Origin: Defluviimonas sp. SAOS-178_SWC
Lineage (GTDB): Bacteria; Pseudomonadota; Alphaproteobacteria; Rhodobacterales; Rhodobacteraceae
DNA length: 64,000 nucleotides
Assembly (NCBI RefSeq): GCF_039830135.1
Contig: NZ_CP156081.1
Span: forward strand, 2,528,001-2,592,000
Reading direction: 5' to 3'
The translations under genes were made by a program, and so were the position numbers. Below the pieces are notes generated by a model. That model was not told where the DNA came from. It made no database searches and saw only the letters and a list, made by a program, of their open reading frames with translations. Shown here in pieces: positions 50,113 to 58,462 of this stretch (the stretch's first letter is position 1; each line of letters begins with the position of its first letter).

Positions 50113-51108
50113 TCAGGCGTTCACGTCAACGACGACGCGGCCCTTGACCTGGCCCTTCAGGATATCCGCGCCGAGTTTCGGCAGGTCCGACAGCGTCGCC
50201 GGCTGGATCATCGCATCGAGCTTGTCCATCGGCAGATCCCTGGCGATCCGTTCCCAGGCGCGGACGCGGTTCGCATAGGGCTGCATCACGCTGTCGATGC
50301 CGAGAAGGTTCACGCCGCGCAGGATAAAGGGCGTGATCAGCGCCCCCTCGATCGCCGCGCCGCCGGCAAGGCCGACCGCCGCGACAGAGGTTCCGTATTT
50401 CATCTGCTTCAGAACGCGGCCGAGCATTGCGCCCGCGACGGCATCGACGCAGCCCGACCACTGCTCGCCCTCAAGCGGCTTGCGCGTGACCTCGGTCAGT
50501 TCCTCGCGCGCGACGATGCGACTGGCGCCGAGGCCGGTGAGGTAATCGGCCGTCTCGGGCCGCCCCGTGACCGCGGCCACCTCGTATCCGAGTTTCGCGA
50601 GGATCGCCGTCGCGACCGAGCCGACACCCCCCGCCGCGCCGGTCACCAGAACCGGCCCGTGGCCGGGTTCCAGCCCATGATCCTCGAGCGCCATCACCGC
50701 GAGCATCGCCGTCAGCCCGGCGGTACCCACCGCCATCGCGGCCCGTGTGCTCAACCCGTTCGGCAGCGGCACCAGCCAGTCGGCGCGCACCGACGCCTTC
50801 TGGGCATAGCCGCCCCAATGCGCCTCGCCCACGCGCCAGCCGGTCAGCACGACCTTGTCGCCGGACTTGTAGCGGGGATCGGAAGACGCCTCGACCGTGC
50901 CGGCGAAGTCGATCCCCGGCACATGCGGATAGTGCCGGACGAGCCCACCGCCGGGGCCGACGCAAAGCCCGTCCTTGTAGTTCACGGTCGAATACTCGAC
51001 CGCGACCTTCACCTCGCTCTCGGGAAGGCGGCTTTCCTCGATCGCCTGAACCGAGGCGCTGGTCTTGCCCGACGCCTCGTCCTTTTCCACCACAAGTGCG
51101 TTGATCAT
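50113..51108 (-). CDS. acuI: Acrylyl-CoA reductase (NADPH) AcuI
   Basis: A medium-chain dehydrogenase/reductase (YhdH branch) that reduces acryloyl-CoA to propionyl-CoA, detoxifying the acrylate products of DMSP breakdown. 331 residues: VEYSTVNYKDGLCV, GIDFAGTVEASSDPRYKSGD, the GEAHWGGYAQ motif and the nucleotide fold VTGAAGGVGSVATAIL. ATG at 51108 after GAAGGAGGCGGGACG. It starts 13 nt after dmdA, the gene order known from Ruegeria and other roseobacters, which supports AcuI over a generic YhdH. Confidence 0.93.
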   Translation of the reverse strand: MINALVVEKDEASGKTSASVQAIEESRLPESEVKVAVEYSTVNYKDGLCVGPGGGLVRHYPHVPGIDFAGTVEASSDPRYKSGDKVVLTGWRVGEAHWGGYAQKASVRADWLVPLPNGLSTRAAMAVGTAGLTAMLAVMALEDHGLEPGHGPVLVTGAAGGVGSVATAILAKLGYEVAAVTGRPETADYLTGLGASRIVAREELTEVTRKPLEGEQWSGCVDAVAGAMLGRVLKQMKYGTSVAAVGLAGGAAIEGALITPFILRGVNLLGIDSVMQPYANRVRAWERIARDLPMDKLDAMIQPATLSDLPKLGADILKGQVKGRVVVDVNA

Positions 51109-51121
51109 CGTCCCGCCTCCT

Positions 51122-52207
51122 TCAAATCCAGAACTTGTCCTGCACAACGGCATCCCGCATGCCGTCCTGCGTCTCGACCTCGACCGTCGTCCCCGCGCCC
51201 CAATGGCTCTTGTCGATCATCCCTATGGCGACGTTGGTATTGAAGTCGGGGCTGTATTTCGCGCTCGTCACCTGCCCGACTTTCGCACCGTCGGCATAGA
51301 CATGCCAGAGCCGGTCGCATCGCGGCAGGTCGCCCGAAATAGCGACGGGGCGGATCATCCGTTCGGCCGGCCGCGCGGCAAGGGCCGCCTTGCCGATGTA
51401 GTCTGCGGGCGAGTTGACGAACTTGCCCAGACCCGCTTCGAACGGCGTGTTCGCGCGCGTCATGTCGTTGCCGTAGCTCAGAAGCCCGCCCTCGACCCGC
51501 TCGATCAGGTTCGGGCAACCGGCGCGGACGTGAAGATCCTCTCCGGCCGCGAACAGCGCCTCCCAAAGCGGCATGCCGTAATCCCCGTCATCGACATAGA
51601 TCTCGAAGCCGCCCTGCCTGGAGTAGCCAGACCGGGCGACGATCATCTCGCGCCCTTCGAAGCTGAGCCGCTTGTAGCGGAAAAAGCGAACGTCCCGGAC
51701 CGCGTCACCGAAAACCCGCGCCATCAGATCGTCCGATTTCGGGCCCTGCACCGCGAGCGGCGAGACATCCGGTTCCTCAGCCTCGACATCGAGCCCGAGC
51801 GCGTCGGACACACCGAGAACGTATTGCAGAAAATCGCTGTCGGCGATCGAGATCCAGTAATGATCCGCCGCGATCTTCACCGCCACCGGATCGTTGAGCA
51901 TGCCGCCGTTGCGGTCGACCACGGGGATATAGTAGCACTGATCGTCCGCCATCTTGGCAAGATCGCGCGGGCTGATCAGCGTCATCAGCCTTGACGCGTC
52001 CGGCCCCCTGACGCTCACCTGCCGTTCGCAAGCCACGTCCCAGACCTGAACGTGACGCTTCAGATGGTGGTAATCCTCGACAAATCCGCCGAACTGCGCC
52101 GGAAGTAGCATGTGGTTGTAGACCGTGTAGCTCGTCACGCCTGCGGCCTCGACCCCGGGCGTGAATGGCGTGCGCCGCACGCGGCGCGAGGATGTGATGA
52201 CCGTCAT
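51122..52207 (-). CDS. dmdA: Dimethylsulfoniopropionate demethylase DmdA
   Basis: Transfers a methyl group from DMSP to tetrahydrofolate, giving methylmercaptopropionate: the entry to the demethylation route. 361 residues of the glycine-cleavage T-protein fold. The N-terminus SSRRVRRTPFTPGVEAAGV, YTVYNHMLLPAQF, HVQVWDVACERQVS, then ADDQCYYIPVVDRNGGMLNDPVAVK in pieces, and SPLAVQGPKSDDLMARVFG follow the Ruegeria DmdA closely rather than GcvT. GGGGAGCGCGAC precedes the ATG. It forms an operon with acuI downstream and DUF1326/DUF2182 upstream, divergent from a GntR gene. Confidence 0.95.
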   Translation of the reverse strand: MTVITSSRRVRRTPFTPGVEAAGVTSYTVYNHMLLPAQFGGFVEDYHHLKRHVQVWDVACERQVSVRGPDASRLMTLISPRDLAKMADDQCYYIPVVDRNGGMLNDPVAVKIAADHYWISIADSDFLQYVLGVSDALGLDVEAEEPDVSPLAVQGPKSDDLMARVFGDAVRDVRFFRYKRLSFEGREMIVARSGYSRQGGFEIYVDDGDYGMPLWEALFAAGEDLHVRAGCPNLIERVEGGLLSYGNDMTRANTPFEAGLGKFVNSPADYIGKAALAARPAERMIRPVAISGDLPRCDRLWHVYADGAKVGQVTSAKYSPDFNTNVAIGMIDKSHWGAGTTVEVETQDGMRDAVVQDKFWI

Positions 52208-52226
52208 GTCGCGCTCCCCGCCCCCG

Positions 52227-52847
52227 TCAGTTGGGCCCGTGCCAGTCGATCTGGCAGATCTCGGCCGAGCGGCCGTCGAAATCCCAGACCCGGCCGAAGG
52301 CGCGGACCTTGCCCTTGCTGGCCTTGGCGACCGTGATGTCGGGGCCCATCCAGTATTCGGTATTGGTCACCACGATATCCTTGCCGCCGTGGCCCTCGAC
52401 CGGCGCGATCTCGCCCTTGATGGCGCGGCCGACGGTCAGGCGGCGGGTCTTGCCCTCGGTCTCGAACGTCACGGGCGCGCGTTCGGCGCCGAGGAATTCG
52501 CTGACGAGCACCTTGAAAAGGCCCGTCGTCCCGCGCGCCTGGCCGGTGAAGACCTTCAGAAGGCCGTCATAGGCCTTGTTGCTGGCACGCTCGTCGATAT
52601 AGGCCGCCGCCTTCCAGTTGCCGCGCCCCATCCGGCCGGGGATCTCCAGAAGCAGTCCGATGTTCAGCCCCGACAGATCCTCGCCGTCGTAATGGCCCGC
52701 ATCGATGCGGATGCCGGCCCAGCCCATGCAGTGGCCTTCGGTCGGCGGGTGATCGCCGAGCGAGATCACGCACGGGCAGAAGACCGTGCAGTTGCAGTTG
52801 AGGATCAGCTCCCCCTTGATGGCCCATTCCGGCAACTCGCTGCCCAT
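52227..52847 (-). CDS. DUF1326 Cys-rich protein
   Basis: 206-residue cytoplasmic protein of unknown function. An N-terminal cysteine cluster CNCTVFCPC (Cys18, 20, 24, 26) is followed by GHCMGWAGIRIDAGHY with Cys40; this pattern is the DUF1326 hallmark and looks like a metal site. The remainder is beta-rich with VTFETEGKTRRLTVG and NTEYWMGPDITVA. It starts after GAGGGAGGACGAC and lies 11 nt downstream of DUF2182 and 19 nt upstream of dmdA. DUF1326 and DUF2182 genes commonly occur as a pair. A link to DMSP metabolism or metal homeostasis is inference. Confidence 0.85.
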   Translation of the reverse strand: MGSELPEWAIKGELILNCNCTVFCPCVISLGDHPPTEGHCMGWAGIRIDAGHYDGEDLSGLNIGLLLEIPGRMGRGNWKAAAYIDERASNKAYDGLLKVFTGQARGTTGLFKVLVSEFLGAERAPVTFETEGKTRRLTVGRAIKGEIAPVEGHGGKDIVVTNTEYWMGPDITVAKASKGKVRAFGRVWDFDGRSAEICQIDWHGPN

Positions 52848-52858
52848 GTCGTCCTCCC

Positions 52859-53656
52859 TCAGACAAATCCGGTGGCGCGGAGTGCCGTAACGCCCCCCGC
52901 GATGATCAGCGCCCATCCGACGGGCCGGGTCAGGCGCCGCCCTATATCGGGCAGTTTTTCGAGCGTCATGAAGAGCGTCGCCGCCCCCATCCAGACGAGG
53001 TTCATCACCCCGCCGACAAAGCCGAGCGCCATCAAGGCCCAGCAGCAGCCAAGGCAGACCGCGCCGAGACGGAGCCCCATCGCGAAGGCGGCGGGCGCGC
53101 CCGGACGCCAGCGCTCCATGAAGAAGGTCAGCGGCATCCGGCATTTGGCAAGGCAGGCCGCCTTGACGACCGAGAACTGGTAGAGCCCGGCCCCGACCAG
53201 AAGCGCCGCCGTCAGCCAGGGCGAGAGGCTCGCCCCGAAGGGCGTCAGCATCCCCGCCCGCGCCAGCGCCGCCTGCGCCCCCGCGCCGAGCGCCGAGGCC
53301 GTCAGCCAGACCGCGCCATATCCGGCGACGAGCGCCGCCGCGCCCGCAGCGGTCGTCGCGCCGGTCGCGGAGAGGTCGGCAAAGGTTCTGAGCGCCGGCA
53401 CGAAGGTCGGCAGCATCATCGCCGCCGCCATCAGCGCCCACATCGCCCAGAGCGCCGGCAGGGACGCCTCGGCCGCCGAGGCGCAGAGCGCCGCCCAGAA
53501 CTCCGCCGGGATGCCGCCTGAGGCCTGGCCGCGCGCCATCAGCGCCACCGAGACCCAGGCCAGAAGGATGAGCGCGTAAAAACCGATCCAGCCCCAAGCC
53601 CGCCGGGACGGCAGCGCGATGCCGCGCCCTTCGCCAGACTGGACATTCACGGACAT
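52859..53656 (-). CDS. DUF2182 integral membrane protein, predicted metal-binding
   Basis: 265-residue protein with about seven hydrophobic helices. It carries the DUF2182 motifs: MWALMAAAMMLP (72-83, Met-rich), KAACLAKCRMP (165-175; Cys168, Cys172) and CLGCCWALM (201-209; Cys201, 204, 205). Such Cys/Met motifs within membrane helices suggest metal (perhaps copper) binding, as the family has been described as predicted metal-binding. First gene of the operon with DUF1326, dmdA and acuI. No transport activity has been shown that I know of. Confidence 0.87.
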   Translation of the reverse strand: MSVNVQSGEGRGIALPSRRAWGWIGFYALILLAWVSVALMARGQASGGIPAEFWAALCASAAEASLPALWAMWALMAAAMMLPTFVPALRTFADLSATGATTAAGAAALVAGYGAVWLTASALGAGAQAALARAGMLTPFGASLSPWLTAALLVGAGLYQFSVVKAACLAKCRMPLTFFMERWRPGAPAAFAMGLRLGAVCLGCCWALMALGFVGGVMNLVWMGAATLFMTLEKLPDIGRRLTRPVGWALIIAGGVTALRATGFV

Positions 53657-53724
53657 GGCCCCCTCATTCCCGAAAAAAGCGATGGACGGATGACACCCTC
53701 CTGCCTACGGTCACCCTGACCGGA

Positions 53725-53757
53725 TCAAATGTCAAACAATTAATGTCTGACATTTGA
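53725..53757. promoter_or_regulatory. Inverted-repeat operator between DUF2182 and gntR genes
   Basis: Perfect 10-bp arms TCAAATGTCA and TGACATTTGA, 13 nt apart, in the 117-nt divergent promoter region. Inside lie TGTC..ACA half-sites like those of FadR-type GntR proteins. The position suits autoregulation plus control of the dmdA operon by the adjacent GntR. Confidence 0.65.
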
Positions 53758-53773
53758 AGATCGCGAGGACGGA

Positions 53774-54514
53774 ATGGAGAAACTGACGCTCGGCGCCGAA
53801 GGGGAATTGCCGATCCGCATCGCGGAAGGCATCCGCGAGGCGATCGTCGAGGGGCGGCTGATCGTCGACGAACGGCTTCCTTCCGAACAGGAACTGGCCG
53901 AGACATTCGGCGTGTCCCGCCCCACGGTGCGCGAGGCGCTGAAACGGCTGGCCGCGCAAAGCCTGATCCGCACCCAGCGCGGAGCGACCGGCGGCGCCTT
54001 CGTCAACCGGCTGTCCTACGACGAGGCGCGCGAGCAGCAGGTCACCACATCGACGCTGCTGCTCAGCATGAACGCGGTCGATTTCGAAACAGCCTGCGAG
54101 GCGCGCTACGCGCTCGAACGCGCCTGCGTGCCCTTCGCGGCGGACCGGCGCGGGCCCGACCATCTGGCGGCGATGCGGGCCGAGATCTTCCGGCAGGGCC
54201 AGCCGGGCCTTTCCGACGAGGGTTTCTGCGCCTCCGACGTGGCCTTCCACCGCGCGCTCGTCGATGCGGCGGGCAATCCGGTCCTGTCCTACCAGCTTGC
54301 CGGCGCGGTCGAGGCGATGCAGCCGCTGATGAACATGATCACCTTCTCCGCCCGGTCGCGCGAGTGGATCGTCGCCCTTCACACCGCCATCGCCGACGCG
54401 GTCGAGGTGTCCGATGCGCCCCGCGCCGAGGCGGCGCTGGCGGAGCTTTCGGTCTACACGGTCGCCCTGGCCCGCGATATCCGGGCGGCCCGGCAGAAAC
54501 GCGACGGCGGCTGA
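53774..54514 (+). CDS. GntR-family regulator, FadR subfamily (DMSP operon)
   Basis: 246-residue regulator. N-terminal winged helix: LPSEQELAETFGVSRPTVREALKRLAAQSLI with RGATGGAFV wing in pieces; C-terminal all-helical FCD ligand domain (about 90-235) with metal-ligand positions in DVAFHRALVDAAGN and LHTAIADAVE. It is transcribed away from DUF2182-DUF1326-dmdA-acuI across a perfect inverted repeat. Roseobacters carry a GntR gene next to dmdA, so it probably senses DMSP or a breakdown product such as acrylate or propionate; the ligand is not known from sequence. Confidence 0.9.
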   Translation: MEKLTLGAEGELPIRIAEGIREAIVEGRLIVDERLPSEQELAETFGVSRPTVREALKRLAAQSLIRTQRGATGGAFVNRLSYDEAREQQVTTSTLLLSMNAVDFETACEARYALERACVPFAADRRGPDHLAAMRAEIFRQGQPGLSDEGFCASDVAFHRALVDAAGNPVLSYQLAGAVEAMQPLMNMITFSARSREWIVALHTAIADAVEVSDAPRAEAALAELSVYTVALARDIRAARQKRDGG

Positions 54515-54603
54515 TTGCCACAGCTTCGCGCAATCATCGCCCAAGTTTTGTCCAAGGACCCTGACAAAACCGGCCAGAACACACAGAGCAGAGACGAGGC
54601 CCC

Positions 54604-55863
54604 ATGAAACCGGAAACCCTCCAGCGGATCTCCACCTGTTTTCTGATTTCCATGGTGGCGCTGGTTGTTGGAATCCTGTCCGGGCTGAAGGAATGGACGC
54701 CGGCAACGCTTTATACAACGGGCCAACAGATCGTGCTGTCGCTGCGCGATACGGGGCGGGTCCTGCCGGAGCACGCCTATTCGCGCCGCCGCGCCGGGTC
54801 GCCGGACGAGCGTTATGTCGTGAACCGTCCCGAATCGATTGCGCCGGGCGACCTGCTCATCAACCGGCTCCAGCTTCCCGAAAACCGGTTCGTGACCGAA
54901 CTTCTCGACGAAAGGGGCGAGGTGATCGGCAGTTGGCCCTCCGACTATTCGAACGTAGTCGAGAACGGCAAGCCCGGCGGCACCTTGCAGGCGACCTACC
55001 CCCTTCCCGACGGGTCGTTGCTTCTGGCCTACGATCAGGGGACCGCTCTTGTCCGGGTCGATATCTGTGGCAAGATCCTTTGGTCGCGGACGGATCAGAC
55101 CTATCACCATGCGATCCGCCCGGACGAGGATGCGGGCGGTTTCTGGGTCTGGCAGGCCGGGATGTGGTATGGTGGTGACGACCAACGGCTCGTGCGCTTC
55201 GACGAAGAGACCGGCGAGATCCTCGAGTCGATCGACCTGATCGACGACATCATCCTCAGATCTCCTGCGAGCAAAGTCGCGTTCGGCTTTCCCGACGGCT
55301 TCAATTTCTACCGCGACCTGCCGGAAGAGGCGTCGTCCGACGTTTTCCATCCCAACGACATCAAGCCTCTGCCGGCCCGGCTCGCGCGGGCTTTCCCGCA
55401 GTTCAAACCGGGCGATCTGCTGATCAGCCTGCGCAACATCAACCTGCTGGCCGTCGTCGACCGGACCACCAAGCAGCTGCTCTGGTCGAGGCACGGCCCC
55501 TGGCAGGAGCAGCACGACCCCGACTGGCAGGCGGATGGCACGATCACGGTCTATTCCAACAACCAGCGCCGCGGCGTCACGACGATCCTTAAGATCGACC
55601 CGAAGACGGACCTGGCCGAGGATCTTTTCGCCGACGCCAGCTTGCGGTTCTTCTCGCGCGTCATGGGTCAACACCAGTTGCTGCCGAACGGTAACTGGCT
55701 GATCGTCTCGCCGCTCGAAGGTGCCGCCATCGAAGTCTCCCCCGCCGGCGAGATTCTGCGCGAGGTGAGCAACCGGCTCACGGGCGAGTTCAACGGCATC
55801 CTGTCCTACGCGCAACTCTTGCCGCCGGGCTACTTCACCGCCCCGCCGCGCTGCGGGCGGTGA
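54604..55863 (+). CDS. Membrane-anchored arylsulfotransferase (ASST)-family protein
   Basis: 419 residues. An N-terminal helix (about 8-27, ISTCFLISMVALVVGILSG) anchors the protein; the rest is a periplasmic beta-propeller of the arylsulfotransferase family. Supporting motifs: GDLLINRLQLPE, the YHHAIRPDEDAGGFWVW His motif, FHPNDIKPLPA, GDLLISLRNINLLAVVD, and HDPDWQADGTITVYSNN. PQQ-independent sulfate-transfer activity is known only for some members. GAGACGAGGCCCC precedes the ATG. It follows gntR by 89 nt on the same strand; it converges with the ABC ATPase gene, 10 nt apart. Its role is unknown; a link to sulfur metabolites is speculation. Confidence 0.78.
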   Translation: MKPETLQRISTCFLISMVALVVGILSGLKEWTPATLYTTGQQIVLSLRDTGRVLPEHAYSRRRAGSPDERYVVNRPESIAPGDLLINRLQLPENRFVTELLDERGEVIGSWPSDYSNVVENGKPGGTLQATYPLPDGSLLLAYDQGTALVRVDICGKILWSRTDQTYHHAIRPDEDAGGFWVWQAGMWYGGDDQRLVRFDEETGEILESIDLIDDIILRSPASKVAFGFPDGFNFYRDLPEEASSDVFHPNDIKPLPARLARAFPQFKPGDLLISLRNINLLAVVDRTTKQLLWSRHGPWQEQHDPDWQADGTITVYSNNQRRGVTTILKIDPKTDLAEDLFADASLRFFSRVMGQHQLLPNGNWLIVSPLEGAAIEVSPAGEILREVSNRLTGEFNGILSYAQLLPPGYFTAPPRCGR

Positions 55864-55873
55864 CCGGGGGCCA

Positions 55874-57523
55874 TCAGGGCCCTCTCTTCCCCGCCTTTTC
55901 CGCGCGCTCCTTCAGCAGTTTCGTCAGCCAGTCCGGGTCCATCTCTGGGACGGAGGAGAGGAGGAGTTCGGTATAGGGATCGTGGGGCGGCTCGAACATT
56001 TCGAGCTTCGGGCCCTGCTCCACCACCTTGCCGTTCTGCATCACCACCACCTCGTCGGCGATCGAGCGCACGGTGGCGAGATCATGCGTGATGAACATGT
56101 AGGCGAGGTCGAACTCCGACTGGAGCCGGTCGAGAAGCTTCAGGATGCCCTCGGCTACAAGCTGGTCGAGCGCCGATGTCACCTCGTCGCAGATGATGAA
56201 CTTCGGCTCGGCCGCAAGCGCCCGCGCGATGCCGATCCTTTGTTTCTGCCCGCCGGAAAGCTCGGACGGCAAGCGGTCGATGAACCTGTCGGGATCGAGC
56301 TCGATCAGGTTCAGAAGGTCGCGGATCCGTTCCGTCAGCGCCTTGCCGTGCAGGCCGAGATACATCTGCGCCGGACGGCCGATCAGCTCGCGCAGGCGCA
56401 GCTTGGGGTTCAGCGCGGTATCGGCCATCTGGTAGATCATCTGCGCCTGCCGGAGCTGGTCGCGGCTGCGCTGCCGGTAATCGGCCGGCAGGGGCGCCCC
56501 GTCGAACAGCACCCTGCCCTGCCGCGGCGGCAGAAGCCCGGTGATCACCCGCGCGGCGGTGGACTTTCCCGAGCCGCTTTCGCCGACCACCGCGACGGTC
56601 CGGCGCTTGTGGATGTCGAAGCTGATGTTCCTGAGGATGTCGGCCGCGCCGTATCCCGCCGTCACGTTCTGCACCGAGACGACCGGAACGCCGCCGGTCA
56701 CCGGCGGCTGGACCGGCCGCGCATAGCTTCTGACCGCCCAGAGCGACTTGGTGTAGTCCTCTTTCGGGGCCGACAGCATGGTGCGGGTATCGGCCTCCTC
56801 GACCTCGTCGCCGCGCAGGAGAACCTTGATCCTGTCGGCCATCTGCGCCACGACCGCGAGGTCGTGGGTGATGTAGATCGCCGCGGTATCGAACTGCGCG
56901 ACGATGTCGCGGATCGCCGACAGAACCTCGATCTGGGTCGTCACGTCGAGCGCCGTCGTCGGTTCGTCGAAGATGATCAGGTCCGGCCGGCAGGCCATCG
57001 CCATCGCCGTCATCGCGCGCTGGAGCTGCCCGCCCGAGACCTGGTGGGGATAGCGGAAGCCGATCTCCTCGGGGTTGGGCAGCCGCATCCGGCGGTAAAG
57101 CTCCACCGCGTCCCGCTCCGCCTCGGCCCGTCCCATCACACCGTGCTGGACCGGCGCCTCGCTGTACTGGTCGATGAGCTTGTGGGCCGGATTGAAGCTC
57201 GCCGCCGCCGACTGCGCGACATAGGCGATGCGTTTGCCGCGCAAGCCGCGCCGCTGGTCCCTGGTCGCCGCCCGAAGGTCGATCCCGTCAAAGTCGATCG
57301 TGCCCCCCGAGATCCGGCAGCCGTCACGGGTGAAGCCCATCGCCGCGAGGCCGAGCGTCGACTTGCCCGCCCCGCTTTCGCCGATGAGGCCGAGCACCTC
57401 GCCCTTGCGCAAGGTCAGGTCCACGCCCTTGATGATCGGCGACCAGGTCTCCTCCGACCGGCCTTCGATATGGATGTCCCGCATCGTCAGGAGGACCGGC
57501 TTTTCCGCTTGCGTGTCCTTCAT
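55874..57523 (-). CDS. Fused double ATPase of a second dipeptide-type ABC importer
   Basis: 549 residues, two nucleotide-binding domains in one chain. NBD1: Walker A GESGAGKST, signature VSGGQLQR, Walker [17 protein letters not shown]2: Walker A GESGSGKST, signature LSGGQKQR, Walker B FIICDEVTSALDQ (Val replaces the usual Pro after Glu). The Cys-rich oligopeptide-ATPase tails of the first system (36531-38615) are absent, so the two importers are not recent duplicates. Last gene of the operon MR-enzyme, binding protein, two permeases, ATPase. Confidence 0.93.
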   Translation of the reverse strand: MKDTQAEKPVLLTMRDIHIEGRSEETWSPIIKGVDLTLRKGEVLGLIGESGAGKSTLGLAAMGFTRDGCRISGGTIDFDGIDLRAATRDQRRGLRGKRIAYVAQSAAASFNPAHKLIDQYSEAPVQHGVMGRAEAERDAVELYRRMRLPNPEEIGFRYPHQVSGGQLQRAMTAMAMACRPDLIIFDEPTTALDVTTQIEVLSAIRDIVAQFDTAAIYITHDLAVVAQMADRIKVLLRGDEVEEADTRTMLSAPKEDYTKSLWAVRSYARPVQPPVTGGVPVVSVQNVTAGYGAADILRNISFDIHKRRTVAVVGESGSGKSTAARVITGLLPPRQGRVLFDGAPLPADYRQRSRDQLRQAQMIYQMADTALNPKLRLRELIGRPAQMYLGLHGKALTERIRDLLNLIELDPDRFIDRLPSELSGGQKQRIGIARALAAEPKFIICDEVTSALDQLVAEGILKLLDRLQSEFDLAYMFITHDLATVRSIADEVVVMQNGKVVEQGPKLEMFEPPHDPYTELLLSSVPEMDPDWLTKLLKERAEKAGKRGP

Positions 57524-57527
57524 GGCC

Positions 57528-58451
57528 CTACTCCTTCAATCCGCTGGCACGGTGAAGCATCCAGTCCACCACGAAGTTGACCGCCACCGTCAGGAGCGCG
57601 ATGGCCCCGGCCGGCAGGAGCGGCGTCACGTCGCCGAAGGTGATCAGCGCCGCGTTCTCGCGCACCATCGACCCCCAGTCTGCCGTGGGCGGCTGGATGC
57701 CGACGCCAAGGAACGACAGCGCCGAGATCGCGAGGAAGACGAAGCAGAACCTGAGCCCGAACTCGGCGACCAGTGGCGCCAGCGCGTTCGGCAGGATCTC
57801 CCGCGTGATCAGCCGCCAGAGGCCCTCGCCCCTGAGCTTCGCCGCCTCGATATAGTCCATCACCACGATGTTGAGCGCCACCGACCGCGCCAGCCGGAAG
57901 ACGCGGGTGGAATCGATCGTCGCGATGACGAGGATCAGCGTGGTGACGGAGGTTCCGAAGATCGTGAGCAGCAGAAGCGAGAAGATCAGCGACGGGATCG
58001 CCATCAGGATGTCGACGATCCGGCTCAGCACCTGGTCGAGCCAGCCGCCGACCGTCGCCGCCAGAAGCCCGAGGATCGAGCCGATGGTGAAGGCGAGCGC
58101 GGTGGTGGCGAAGGCGATGCCCACCGTGTTGCGCGCGCCGTAGACCAGCCGCGTGAACATGTCGCGGCCGAGGTTGTCGGTACCGAAGAGATGGGTGGAA
58201 TCCCAGACCAGGAACTGCGCGCCGACCACCTCCCGCTCGCCATAGGGCGCGATGAGGGGCGCGAAGATCGCCACGACGAGATAGATGAGGATCACCAGCA
58301 TGCCGAACCCGGCCGTGACCGGCGCCGTGCGCAAGGCCCGGGCCGTCGGCCCCTTGGTCAGCGCGACGGCGGCGGCGCGGAAAAGCCAGCCCGCCCCGAG
58401 GGCGCCGGCAATGGCGACGGCGATCCAGAAGAGGTTGATCAGGATAGTCAT
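57528..58451 (-). CDS. Dipeptide-type ABC permease (DppC-like), second system
   Basis: 307 residues, six helices. The OppC N-terminal helix is about 50-72 (FGMLVILIYLVVAIFAPLIAPYGE), followed by FGTDNLGRDMFTRLVYGARN and the EAA loop YIEAAKLRGEGLWRLITREILPNA in pieces. Its stop lies 4 nt before the ATPase ATG. Close in size to E. coli DppC, unlike the longer counterpart at 35.3 kb. Confidence 0.92.
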   Translation of the reverse strand: MTILINLFWIAVAIAGALGAGWLFRAAAVALTKGPTARALRTAPVTAGFGMLVILIYLVVAIFAPLIAPYGEREVVGAQFLVWDSTHLFGTDNLGRDMFTRLVYGARNTVGIAFATTALAFTIGSILGLLAATVGGWLDQVLSRIVDILMAIPSLIFSLLLLTIFGTSVTTLILVIATIDSTRVFRLARSVALNIVVMDYIEAAKLRGEGLWRLITREILPNALAPLVAEFGLRFCFVFLAISALSFLGVGIQPPTADWGSMVRENAALITFGDVTPLLPAGAIALLTVAVNFVVDWMLHRASGLKE

Positions 58452-58462
58452 GTCACCCCTTC

